Origin: Acidobacteriota bacterium
GTDB taxonomy: Bacteria; Acidobacteriota; Vicinamibacteria; Vicinamibacterales; 2-12-FULL-66-21
NCBI GenBank assembly: GCA_020200195.1
Contig: JAIVJE010000292.1
Coordinates: 9,567-44,545, forward strand
Reading direction: 5' to 3'
DNA length: 34,979 bases
Positions 24,980 to 32,904 of this stretch are shown here, piece by piece; the first letter of the stretch is position 1; each line of letters starts with the position of its first letter. The notes under the pieces are model-generated. The model was not told the origin of the DNA. It saw only the letters and a list, made by a program, of their open reading frames with translations, and did not search any database. The translations under genes were made by a program, and so were the position numbers.

Positions 24980-25390
24980 TCATTCGTCTATGTGCCAATG
25001 AACCTTGCGGTGTTCCAGCGGCAGCGCCGGCGCGCCGTCGCCGCGGAACAGTTCGCGATCGGCGCGCATCAGCAATTTCTGCAGCCAGCGCTCGTCCGGC
25101 GCCGACAACACGATCACGCCGGCGCCTTCCTCCGGTGGGAATCTGCGATTGTCAACGTAGTCACGATCGAGCGTGACGAGCGTTCGCGCGAGCTGCCGGG
25201 CGAGCCGATAGTGGTGAATGTCGGGCGCGCGCCGCAGGTCCTCGTGTTCGATCACGAAGAGCACATCCCAGTGCAGGCGCGTCCGCATGAACCCCACCAC
25301 GCCGCTGGGAATGTTCGCATCGGCGTAGATGCGCGGACGACCCGAGACGCGGGCGACGTACGGACCCAGTTCCGACGCGAGATTGCCCAT
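24980..25390 (-). CDS. DUF5615-like PIN-fold protein
   Basis: The 136-aa protein starts GRPRIYADANIPSGVVGFMRTRLHWDV, and has HYRLARQLARTLVTLDRDY and a GVIVLSAP strand. These are the acidic motif places (DAN, LDRDY) of the PIN-like DUF5615/Mut7-C-type fold, which is often found in toxin-like or RNase-like proteins. Its ATG follows the stop of the deoxyhypusine-synthase-like gene with no gap (TGAATG), so it is translated with it. No antitoxin-like partner is next to it, so a toxin role is not supported here. Confidence 0.75.
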   Translation of the reverse strand: MGNLASELGPYVARVSGRPRIYADANIPSGVVGFMRTRLHWDVLFVIEHEDLRRAPDIHHYRLARQLARTLVTLDRDYVDNRRFPPEEGAGVIVLSAPDERWLQKLLMRADRELFRGDGAPALPLEHRKVHWHIDE

Positions 25391-26548
25391 TCAGCGGTGT
25401 CGCTCCAGGTCGGGCATGACGTCGAGAGGCTCGACTGGCGATGTGCGCGCCTCGGTCGCCTGCCGCAGCAGGTCGGCGACGAGCGCGTCGCGGCGGTGCA
25501 CGAGCTCGCGGCGAGGCCGGCGACTTCGCTCGGAACCGACGGCATACTCGCAGAACAGCGGAAATGCGATCGTGGAATCGCAGTAAGCGACAACCGTGTC
25601 CGGCAGCACTCCTGGGTTGACCTTGCCCCAGCTCACCGCCTCGGCCGGCGTGGCACCCGACAGGCCGCCCCACACGACCTGGTCTGTCGTGATCTGGATG
25701 AAGTAGTCGTTGCCGCCCTTGGGGATTCCGTAGACTTCCCACAACGTCGGCTGCCCCTGGAGGTAGAAGTTCTTCGGCGAGCCGCCGCCCAGGATCACGC
25801 ACCCATTCTGCTTCGCCGCCAGGATGATGGCGCACACCTCGTTGACGTCCTTGTTCGGATCGATCATGAACGTGCTGCCGTTCATCAACTCGTGGTACGC
25901 GATGTTCATGCCGATCGAGCTGTCGCCCGGCGACGACGTGTAGATGGGCACGCCAGCCTGCGCGGCGCGGGCGACGACGGAGTACTCCTCGCACCCGGGA
26001 TGGAGATCGAGCAAATCCTGACCGAGGCGGAAGTGGAACTCGGCGGTGGACATCGGGCCGGCCAGTTGCGCGCGCACGAGAAAGTCCCGGATGTACGTGT
26101 CGGTCTCGAGGAGCACCGTCGACGGAAACAACACGTCGTAGATGCGGATAATCCCATGCTCGTACAGGTCGACATCGTTCAGGAACGGCGAGCCGCGATG
26201 AAGTGTGAAATTCAGCGCGTAATGCAGGTCGTGGTACAGGTTCGCGCCCGTGCTGATCACGAAGTCGATCAGACCGCGCTCCATCAGCTCGATCACGCAG
26301 CCGCCGAGGCCGGCCGGTGTCAGCGCGCCCGCAATGGTCAGACCGATGGTCGTGTCGTTCTCCGCGGCAAGCATCTTGTCGGTGTAGATGTGGCACGCCT
26401 CCGACAGACGGCCGGCGTTGAACGCCTGGAACCCGCCGTCAATGAGGTGCCGCACATCGGCGCTGCCGCGCGGCCGGTAGTAGGTAATGGGCTTGCCGGT
26501 GAGGTAGTTCTTCTTGCCACCCGGGGCACCGGGCGCTCGGTGGGGCAC
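25391..26548 (-). CDS. Deoxyhypusine synthase-family protein (bacterial)
   Basis: GTG 26548 follows GGAGG at a good spacing (7 nt). The 385-aa protein matches the deoxyhypusine/homospermidine synthase fold: LTIAGALTPAGLGG, LIDFVISTGANLYHDLHY, NDVDLYEHGIIRIYDV, YTSSPGDSSIGMNIAY, and the Schiff-base lysine in LGGGSPKNF (about residue 258). The eukaryotic and archaeal enzyme modifies eIF5A with spermidine. Bacteria lack that target, and characterised bacterial relatives act on polyamines, so homospermidine or a related polyamine product is the better guess. No other polyamine genes are seen nearby. Confidence 0.88.
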   Translation of the reverse strand: MPHRAPGAPGGKKNYLTGKPITYYRPRGSADVRHLIDGGFQAFNAGRLSEACHIYTDKMLAAENDTTIGLTIAGALTPAGLGGCVIELMERGLIDFVISTGANLYHDLHYALNFTLHRGSPFLNDVDLYEHGIIRIYDVLFPSTVLLETDTYIRDFLVRAQLAGPMSTAEFHFRLGQDLLDLHPGCEEYSVVARAAQAGVPIYTSSPGDSSIGMNIAYHELMNGSTFMIDPNKDVNEVCAIILAAKQNGCVILGGGSPKNFYLQGQPTLWEVYGIPKGGNDYFIQITTDQVVWGGLSGATPAEAVSWGKVNPGVLPDTVVAYCDSTIAFPLFCEYAVGSERSRRPRRELVHRRDALVADLLRQATEARTSPVEPLDVMPDLERHR

Positions 26549-26704
26549 TGAGCAACCTCCAATTCGCGGTCGTTCGATTAGCTTAGCATCACTGACCTGC
26601 AGGAACGCGGCGTATTGGCCGAAAACCCTTGACAGCGGGCGTATTCGGAGCCAACGTACCACGCTTTCGCGACGACAGCATGAGCATGTTTCCGGAGTGG
26701 CGAC

Positions 26705-27130
26705 GTGGAACCAGGCACTGGCATGGATACGATGTGGCTGGCCGCGCTGGCCGCCGGCGCGCTGGTGTTCATCGCCGTCCTGTTCTTCTGGTTCAAGGGG
26801 CGGAAGATGCCGGGGGCGCACGTATTTCGGGCCAGTCGGCTGAGTCGCGGCAACCTGCTGTTGCCGGCGCAAATGGGAGTCAGGCCGACGAGCGTCGTGC
26901 ACTACAAACCGGAAGTCGCAGGCGGGCGCGAACATTCCATGCACATCGCACACGTCGCCTCGGTGCTGATCGATCGCAATCTCTTCTTCTCGGACGTGCT
27001 GATCGAAAGCTCCGGCGGGACCAGCCCCGTGCGCTGCCACGGCCACCGCAAGGCTGACGCCGTCGAGATGAAGCGACTCATCGAGCAATATCAGTCGGAG
27101 TATTATCGCGGACAGCATCATGGGCAGTAA
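26705..27130 (+). CDS. Single-pass membrane protein of unknown function
   Basis: GTG 26705 has GGAG seven bases upstream. ATG 26723 would also fit. The N-terminus is one transmembrane helix (LAALAAGALVFIAVLFFWF) and the rest, about 110 residues, is soluble with several strands (FRASRLSRGNLLLPAQMG, TSVVHYKPEV, HVASVLIDRNLFFSDVLIE). I recognise no family. It overlaps the start of the sigma54 activator by 11 bp. A perfect TTGACA at 26629 may be its -35, but no convincing -10 follows. Confidence 0.7.
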   Translation: MEPGTGMDTMWLAALAAGALVFIAVLFFWFKGRKMPGAHVFRASRLSRGNLLLPAQMGVRPTSVVHYKPEVAGGREHSMHIAHVASVLIDRNLFFSDVLIESSGGTSPVRCHGHRKADAVEMKRLIEQYQSEYYRGQHHGQ

Positions 27131-28469
27131 GGCCGACAACGTGCCCGCGGCAGGCCGGCGCCCCCCCGATCCGTCGGAGGTCGAAGCGCGGTTCCAGTCG
27201 CTCGTACAGTCGCCGCTGCGGGCAGCGCTGCTGCGGTTTTTCTGCGCGCGGCCGGACGAGTCGTTCGACGTCGAGGCACTGATGCAGACGTTCGGCCGCA
27301 TGCGGCTGGACGTCGAGAACTGCGTCCGGGAGCTCGTCGCGTTCGGTGTCGCGAAGCGCATGCCGAGCACGGGCGCGGCGCGCTACGCCGCGGCGGAACC
27401 GGAGATTGAGGGCGTCCATCACCTGCTCGACGAGTTCCTGGAACGCCGCGCCACCGTCAGCCATGAGGACCGCTCGCCGGCGGTTCAGCGTTTTCGCGAG
27501 ATGATCGGCCGCGACGAGAAAATGCTCGTCGTGTTCGAGTGGATCCGCACCGCGGCGAAGTCCGATATTTCGGTGCTGATTCTCGGCCCCACCGGCTCGG
27601 GCAAGGAAGTCGTCGCGCGGATGATCCACGAGTTGAGCCGCCGCGCCACGCACAAGTTCCAGGCGGTGAATTGCGCGGCGCTGCCCGACACGCTTTTCGA
27701 ATCGGAGATCTTCGGCTACGAGAAAGGTGCGTTCACCGGCGCGCACGACCGCAAGCCGGGGCGGCTCGAGCTGGCGAACAACGGGACCCTGTTCCTCGAC
27801 GAAATCGGCGACATGTCGCTCATCGCGCAGGCGAAGCTGTTGCGCGTGCTTGAGGAACGCCGCTTCGAACGCCTCGGCGGCAATACGTCAATCGACGTCA
27901 ACTTCCGGCTCATCTCCGCGACCAACCGCCCACTCGATCAGTTCGTCCGCGACTCGCGGTTCCGCGAAGATCTGTATTACCGGGTCAACGCCTTCGCCAT
28001 CCGGCTGCCTTCGCTGCGCGAGCGCGCGAGCGATATCCCGGTACTGGCGCAGCGCTTCCTGGCGCGCTACTGCGCCGCGAACGGCTTAGCGCTCGACGGC
28101 AAGTCGTTCGCCAAAGAAGCGACCGAGCTCCTGATGCAATACCACTGGCCCGGCAACATCCGCGAGCTCGAAAGCACGGTGTCGCGGGCGGCGCTCTCGT
28201 CACCCGGTCGCGTGATCCGCGCCGGAGACGTGGAGTTCCTGCACGCCAGCGAGGCGCCAGTGCACGCCGCCCACGACCGGCTGCCCTCGCTCGCCGACGC
28301 CGAACGTGCGCACATCGTCCGCGTGCTCGAGAGCGTCCATTGGAACAAGAAACAGGCCGCGGGCGTGCTCGAAATCAGCCGCGGGACGCTCTATCGCAAG
28401 ATTGTCGAGTACGGCTTGGAGTCCGAGGCAAAACCGTCGCGGAATAGAACACATCGCCCTGCGAACTGA
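27120..28469 (+). CDS. Sigma54-dependent activator with an N-terminal winged-helix domain
   Basis: Residues 10-80 look like a winged-helix domain ([32 protein letters not shown]), then a short linker (about 90-130), then the AAA+ sigma54-activator core: Walker A GPTGSGKE, the sigma54-contact loop GAFTGA, Walker [19 protein letters not shown], and the arginine fingers FREDLYYR. It closes with a Fis-type HTH ([24 protein letters not shown]). There is no receiver, PAS, GAF or V4R domain. An N-terminal winged helix in its place is unusual for this family. It may sense a protein or a second DNA site. Confidence 0.9.
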   Translation: MGSKADNVPAAGRRPPDPSEVEARFQSLVQSPLRAALLRFFCARPDESFDVEALMQTFGRMRLDVENCVRELVAFGVAKRMPSTGAARYAAAEPEIEGVHHLLDEFLERRATVSHEDRSPAVQRFREMIGRDEKMLVVFEWIRTAAKSDISVLILGPTGSGKEVVARMIHELSRRATHKFQAVNCAALPDTLFESEIFGYEKGAFTGAHDRKPGRLELANNGTLFLDEIGDMSLIAQAKLLRVLEERRFERLGGNTSIDVNFRLISATNRPLDQFVRDSRFREDLYYRVNAFAIRLPSLRERASDIPVLAQRFLARYCAANGLALDGKSFAKEATELLMQYHWPGNIRELESTVSRAALSSPGRVIRAGDVEFLHASEAPVHAAHDRLPSLADAERAHIVRVLESVHWNKKQAAGVLEISRGTLYRKIVEYGLESEAKPSRNRTHRPAN

Positions 28470-28835
28470 CTCGATTCCCCCCAAACACGCACCCACATAG
28501 GGTTACCGGTGTGTTAAAACGGACCATAAACCCGGTTCATACTCTACGTGAACGTCCTTTGTTTTCAGCCGTTTACGGCAGCTTTTGCCGACGGTGGGCC
28601 AAAACGGGACACCGTGGATGCTGGCCGCCTCCTGATCTGCCTCTTTACCCACCGAACAAAACATCCATAAGTCTCTGAGAAGATGGCGTTTAGCAACTGT
28701 CGTGTCGCCTGGTGGGCGCGCGGCAGATCACTTGCACTGGCGCACTCGTTAAATCTCTGATTATGCGGACACTTCCTCTCATGCCGGCGCGCATCTGATG
28801 ACGAACGTCACCCGCAAGGCCGTCTGGGGATTCTG
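28470..28835. other. 366-bp intergenic region with several small dyads
   Basis: This is the only long gene-free stretch. No ORF with a plausible start is seen. Dyads on the plus strand: GTTCA-N9-TGAAC (28535-28553), GCCG-TTTA-CGGC (28568-28579), CGGCA-N5-TGCCG (28576-28590) and ACGGTG-N13-CACCGT (28591-28615). A local AT rise (aaaacatccataagtctctgag) follows. No -24/-12 sigma54 promoter and no known riboswitch core could be found. It may be the leader of the c-di-GMP gene. GGGGA at 28827 is its ribosome site. Confidence 0.6.
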
Positions 28836-31328
28836 ATGGTCGCCTTGCCGGCTCGCGCGCGGTTGTACGTCTACGCAGTCATTGCGCTGGGAGGGGTGTT
28901 GCTGTGTCGGTTTTTTCCTCTCGAATCGTTCAGAAAGCCTGGCCTATTCCTGGGGCTCCTGGCGCTTTCGTCGATCACCTCCGTCTTCAAGGTGAATCTG
29001 CCGCTCGCGCGCACCGGCGGATCGACGATGTCAGTCTCGTACGCCGTGGACTTCGCATCACTCCTGCTGCTCGGCCCGAACGAGACGATGCTCGTGGCCG
29101 CAGCCAGCGCGTACAGCCAGTGCACGTTCCGCATCAAGGAACGCAATCCGTTTCATCGCACGCTCTTCAGCATGGCGTGTCTGATCATCACGGTCCAGGC
29201 GGCAGGCACGGTCTATGCGGCGCTCGGCGGCCTTCCCGGACGCGTTGACTTCGGGACGCTGGCCACGCCGCTGGTTGGGGCCGCGACCACGTACTTCGTG
29301 ATCAACACGTTGACCATCGCGACCGCGATCGCCTTGTCCACGCGGCTCTCGATCGTCAAAATCTGGAACGAGAATTTCCTGTGGAGCGCCCCCAGCTATT
29401 TTGTCGGGGCGGGTGCGGCGGCGGTAGCCACGTGGATGGTTGTCGGCCTCTCGGGTCACTGGCTCGCGCTGGCGCCACTCGCGGCGGCGCCGCTGTATCT
29501 GACGTATCGCACCTACAAAGTCTATCTGGGCCGGATCGAGGACGAGCAGCGCCACGTCAGCGAGATGGCGGACCTGCATCTCGCCACGATCGAAGCACTC
29601 GCGCTGGCGATCGACGCGAAGGACCAGACCTCCCAGTCGCACATCCGCCGAGTGCAGCTCTATGCCGCCGAGGTCGCGCGGGCGATGGGGATGTCGGAGA
29701 ACGACATTCAGGGCGTCAAGACCGCGGCTCTGCTCCACGACATCGGGAAGCTTGCGGTGCCGGAACACATCCTGTCGAAGCCCGGACCGCTCACGCCCGA
29801 AGAGTTCCAGAAGATTCGCGCGCATCCGAAAGTCGGCGCCGACATCGTCAGCTCCGTCCCCTTCCCCTATCCGGTAGCTCCGCTGATTCTGAACCATCAC
29901 GAGCGGTGGGACGGCAAGGGCTATCCGGCGGGTCTGCGCGGGAACGACATCCCGCTCGGCGCACGCATTCTGGCCGTTGTCGACTATTTCGACGCGCTGA
30001 TGGCGGACCGCCCGTACCACAAAGCGATGGGATTCGACGCCGCCGTGGGGTTGCTGCAGCAGGAAGCGGGCAAGGGTCTCGATCCCAGCGTTGTGATGAA
30101 ATTCATCGACCTCCTCCCCGCGCTGCAGGCGGATGCGGTCAAGCTCGACCAGAGCATCCGCAAGCCTGCACCAGCTGAAAAGCTGCCCGCCGTCGGCGGG
30201 CCGGCGACCGGGCTCACGCCAGAGCCGAGCAAGAAGAATGTGTTCGACGACATCGCGCTGGCGCATCGGGAGATCTACGCGCTGTATGAAATCGCGCAGG
30301 CGATGGGCACCAGCCTTGGCGTCTCGGACACGATGGCACTGATCACGGCGAAGCTGAGCAACCTCGTTCCGTTCTCCTGCGCCGCGCTCTTCCTGTACGA
30401 CGAAGAAACCGAAATGCTCCGCTGCCGCTTCGCCACCGGCACCGACGCTGACATCGTCCAACAGGTGTCGGTGCAGAGCGGCGAAGGGTTGACGGGGTGG
30501 GTTGCGCGCAACCGCCGGCCGCTCGTGAACGCACGGCCCAGCGCGGACCTCGAGGCCGCCGGGCTGCCGTCGACGACGACGAGCCTGCAGTCGGCGCTGG
30601 TGTGCCCGTTGCTCTTCAACGAGCGGTTCATCGGAACGCTGTCGGTCTACCACGTGGACGCCGCGTTCTACCGCGACGACCACAGGCGTCTGCTCGATCG
30701 CGTGTCCGAGCAGGCGGCCGCCGTCATCAACAACTCGATGCTCTTCGAGCAGACGCAGGAGGATTCGCTGACGGACCCGTTGACGGGGCTCCCGAACACC
30801 CGGTTCCTGTTCATGCACCTCACCCGCGAGCTCGCGCGAGCCGAGCGCCTGAAGTCCGAGATTTCGCTGATGGTCATGGACCTCGATCATTTCAAGGAGA
30901 TCAACGACAGCCACGGTCACCACGTGGGCGATCGCGCGCTGTGCGAGGTCGCGCGCGTGCTCCGCGCTGCCATCCGGCCGTACGATATCTGCGTTCGCTA
31001 CGCCGGCGACGAGTTCATCGTGGTACTGTCCGGATGCGGCGCGGACGAAGCCGAGCAGAAGCGTCAGGAGTTGCAGAACAACATCGACGAGGTGTTCTTC
31101 GAGGCGCGGCCGGGCAAGCGCCTGGCACTGGGCATCAGCGTAGGTACCGCCGTGTTCCCGCAGGATGGTGAATCCTACGAGGCGCTGTTGGCCACGGCCG
31201 ACAGCCGGATGTATCAGGACAAGTCCGGTCGCAAACGCCGCGACAGCGCCCAGCAGATCCCGAGACCGTCCGCGTACCCCGAGCTGAGCGAATTCGACAT
31301 CCAGCGCGCCGTGGCGGGCATCCTTTAG
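28836..31328 (+). CDS. Membrane HD-GYP + GAF + GGDEF c-di-GMP enzyme
   Basis: The 830-aa protein carries several parts. Residues 1-235 are a multi-helix membrane sensor, then a linker helix. An HD-GYP phosphodiesterase domain (about 245-440) has HDIGKLAVPEHIL and HHERWDGKGYPAGL. A GAF domain (about 480-635) begins IALAHREIYALYEIAQAMGTS. A GGDEF cyclase domain (about 640-800) has active-site YAGDEFIVVL (AGDEF for GGDEF) and the RPYD inhibitory RxxD exactly five residues before. So both synthesis and breakdown of c-di-GMP are encoded, with product inhibition likely. The upstream sigma54 activator suggests linked signalling, possibly with pili or motility. Confidence 0.95.
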   Translation: MVALPARARLYVYAVIALGGVLLCRFFPLESFRKPGLFLGLLALSSITSVFKVNLPLARTGGSTMSVSYAVDFASLLLLGPNETMLVAAASAYSQCTFRIKERNPFHRTLFSMACLIITVQAAGTVYAALGGLPGRVDFGTLATPLVGAATTYFVINTLTIATAIALSTRLSIVKIWNENFLWSAPSYFVGAGAAAVATWMVVGLSGHWLALAPLAAAPLYLTYRTYKVYLGRIEDEQRHVSEMADLHLATIEALALAIDAKDQTSQSHIRRVQLYAAEVARAMGMSENDIQGVKTAALLHDIGKLAVPEHILSKPGPLTPEEFQKIRAHPKVGADIVSSVPFPYPVAPLILNHHERWDGKGYPAGLRGNDIPLGARILAVVDYFDALMADRPYHKAMGFDAAVGLLQQEAGKGLDPSVVMKFIDLLPALQADAVKLDQSIRKPAPAEKLPAVGGPATGLTPEPSKKNVFDDIALAHREIYALYEIAQAMGTSLGVSDTMALITAKLSNLVPFSCAALFLYDEETEMLRCRFATGTDADIVQQVSVQSGEGLTGWVARNRRPLVNARPSADLEAAGLPSTTTSLQSALVCPLLFNERFIGTLSVYHVDAAFYRDDHRRLLDRVSEQAAAVINNSMLFEQTQEDSLTDPLTGLPNTRFLFMHLTRELARAERLKSEISLMVMDLDHFKEINDSHGHHVGDRALCEVARVLRAAIRPYDICVRYAGDEFIVVLSGCGADEAEQKRQELQNNIDEVFFEARPGKRLALGISVGTAVFPQDGESYEALLATADSRMYQDKSGRKRRDSAQQIPRPSAYPELSEFDIQRAVAGIL

Positions 31329-31332
31329 GCCC

Positions 31333-31360
31333 ACAGCAAAGCCCAAAGTCCCAAGCCCGA
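31333..31360. repeat. Short 7-nt-phased repeat after the c-di-GMP gene
   Basis: ACAGCAA AGCCCAA AGTCCCA AGCCCGA follows the stop codon, four units of 7 nt with an AGcCCaA core. It lies just before the ferredoxin-reductase remnant, so it also sits between two same-direction coding pieces. Confidence 0.55.
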
Positions 31361-31375
31361 GTAAGATCCCCGCGA

Positions 31376-31596
31376 GCGTCGGTTCCTCTTTGTCGCCGGC
31401 GGCACCGGGATCGCGCCGCTCCGTTCGATGATCCGCCATGCCCTTCTCACCGGACCCCGACGCGGCTCAACGCACTCATCGATCATCCCGACACGCTCTG
31501 TTTTATCTGCGGGCCTGCATTGATGGTGGCGGAGGTGCCCGCGATGCTGCGGGAACTTGGAGTCGATCGCCGGCGGATCAACGTGGAACAACGGTC
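31376..31596 (+). pseudogene. Remnant of an NAD(P)-binding flavin/ferredoxin oxidoreductase
   Basis: Two fragments in different frames resemble a ferredoxin-NADP-reductase type NAD-binding domain. 31376-31460 reads RRFLFVAGGTGIAPLRSMIRHALLTGP (the family GTGIAP motif). From about 31462, in another frame, RLNALIDHPDTLCFICGPALM and VAEVPAMLRELGVDRRRINVEQ give the C-terminal CGP motif and the end. The FAD domain and about 70 residues between the fragments are gone. It is clearly non-functional, or a misassembly. No start or stop is assigned. Confidence 0.7.
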
Positions 31597-31650
31597 AGGC
31601 GGGGCGCGGGCCACAGGCTCGTCCCGTGGCCCGCCACCGGCAGGGTACCG

Positions 31651-31959
31651 CTACGGCTGGATCTGCAGCGTTGACTTGACGTCGGTCACGCCGCCGATCT
31701 TGCGCGCAAGAGCGATCGCCCTCGCTTCTTCCTCTTTGCTTTTCACGCGGCCCGACAGCGTCACGACCCCTTTGAAGGTATCGACGTCGATCCGAAGGCC
31801 GCCGACCTGTTCGTCGTTGAGCAGCGAGGTCTTCACACGCGTGGTGATCGTCGCATCGTCAATCGTCTCGCCGACGGACTTGCCGCACGCGGTCAGGAGC
31901 AGCGGCGTCATGAGCGCCACCAGCAGGAGCATGAGCGTGGTGTAGTTGAACTTCTTCAT
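31651..31959 (-). CDS. BON-domain lipoprotein
   Basis: The 102-aa protein has a lipoprotein signal (LMTPLLLTAC, cysteine at residue 25) and then one BON domain: DDATITTRVKTSLLNDEQVGGLRIDVDTFKGVVTLSGRV and ALARKIGGVTDVKSTLQI. BON domains bind phospholipid and are found in envelope-stress and osmotic-protection proteins (OsmY type). It is probably an outer-membrane-anchored periplasmic protein. It sits 75 bp after fabI and may share its transcript. Confidence 0.9.
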   Translation of the reverse strand: MKKFNYTTLMLLLVALMTPLLLTACGKSVGETIDDATITTRVKTSLLNDEQVGGLRIDVDTFKGVVTLSGRVKSKEEEARAIALARKIGGVTDVKSTLQIQP

Positions 31960-32034
31960 CGATACCGCCTCCAGAGCCGAATCCTGCGGACAATCGCGGA
32001 TTACCGTCGCCCTCAGAACGTTTATCGGTGCAAG

Positions 32035-32808
32035 CTACATGCCGGTGGCGTGGTACCCGGCGTCCACCATCAGAACCTCGGCGGTGACTGCGCGCCCTCC
32101 GGGACCAATGAGAAACATTGCCGCGTCAGCGACCTCGGCCGTTTCAACCGTACGCCGCAGCGGCGCTTTGTCACGGTAGTGCTGAAGGATCGTCGAGAAG
32201 CCCGCGATTCCCGACGCCGCAAGTGTCTTGATCGGACCGGCGGAAATCGCGTTGACGCGGATGCCCTTCGGGCCGAGGTCCGCCGCGAGATATCGGACAC
32301 ACGCTTCGAGCGCCGCTTTGGCGACACCCATCACGCCGTAGTTCTGGAAGACGCGCTCGCTTCCAAGATACGTCAGCGTCAGAATGCTTCCGCCGCCCCT
32401 GCGTTCCATCAGCGGCAGTGCGCCGCGCGACAGCGCCACAAGCGAATACGAGCTGATATCGAGCGAGAGACGGAAGCCTTCGCGGCTCGTCTGCACGAAT
32501 GGCCCGGACAGCTCATCGCGCGGAGCGAACGCTGCACCGTGGACGAGAAAATCGAGCCCTCCGAATTCCTGTTCGATCGCGCGGTAAACCGCCGCGATCT
32601 GCGCGTCATCGGTGACGTCACACGGCATGACGAGGGCGTCGGTCAGGCCCGCGGCCAGCTCCCGCACGTTCTCTTCGAGACGCTCGCCCTGGTAGGTGAG
32701 CGCGAGCCGCGCGCCCTGCGATGCCGCGGCTTGCGCGATTGCCCACGCGATCGAACGCTTGTTCGCGACACCGACGATGAGGCCGGTCTTTCCGGTGAGT
32801 TCAGGCAT
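32035..32808 (-). CDS. fabI: Enoyl-[acyl-carrier-protein] reductase (NADH), FabI
   Basis: FabI catalyses the last reduction in fatty-acid elongation. The 257-aa short-chain-dehydrogenase-like protein has the FabI-type N-terminus GKTGLIVGVANKRSIAWAIAQ (no plain TGxxxGxG), LTYLGSERVFQNYGVMGVAKAAL with the Tyr-x6-Lys active site (Tyr about 156), and RVNAISAGPIKTLAASGI. Length is standard. The triclosan/isoniazid-class target site motifs are present. Gene is single, minus strand, 96 bp after the acetamidase stop. Confidence 0.97.
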   Translation of the reverse strand: MPELTGKTGLIVGVANKRSIAWAIAQAAASQGARLALTYQGERLEENVRELAAGLTDALVMPCDVTDDAQIAAVYRAIEQEFGGLDFLVHGAAFAPRDELSGPFVQTSREGFRLSLDISSYSLVALSRGALPLMERRGGGSILTLTYLGSERVFQNYGVMGVAKAALEACVRYLAADLGPKGIRVNAISAGPIKTLAASGIAGFSTILQHYRDKAPLRRTVETAEVADAAMFLIGPGGRAVTAEVLMVDAGYHATGM

Positions 32809-32904
32809 GTCGAATGATCTTCAGTTAACGCCTAATCACGAGCCGACGGCTATCACCACGGCCACGAAGTCCGTGTTGAAAACGTGGGCTCGGCCAGTAA
32901 CACC

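Noticed and set aside
25391-26548. eIF5A hypusination in this organism
   Set aside because: The enzyme family is there, but bacteria have no eIF5A; the fold is also used for polyamine synthesis.
24869-26551. 560-aa plus-strand ORF
   Set aside because: It is antisense to the DUF5615 and deoxyhypusine-synthase-like genes, with no recognisable domain.
26549-27370. N-terminal extension of the deoxyhypusine-synthase-like ORF
   Set aside because: It runs through the divergent membrane gene. GTG 26548 with GGAGG is a better start.
28485-28530. c-di-GMP (GEMM) riboswitch upstream of the c-di-GMP gene
   Set aside because: Only a GGGTTACCGG-like tail resembles the family; the conserved core and tetraloop helix are absent.
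28690-28770. Sigma54 (-24/-12) promoter before the HD-GYP gene
   Set aside because: TGGCGCAC is present, but no GC at the proper distance completes the motif.
29058-31439. 793-aa minus-strand ORF
   Set aside because: It is the antisense shadow of the HD-GYP/GGDEF gene; GC-rich codon bias keeps the opposite frame open.
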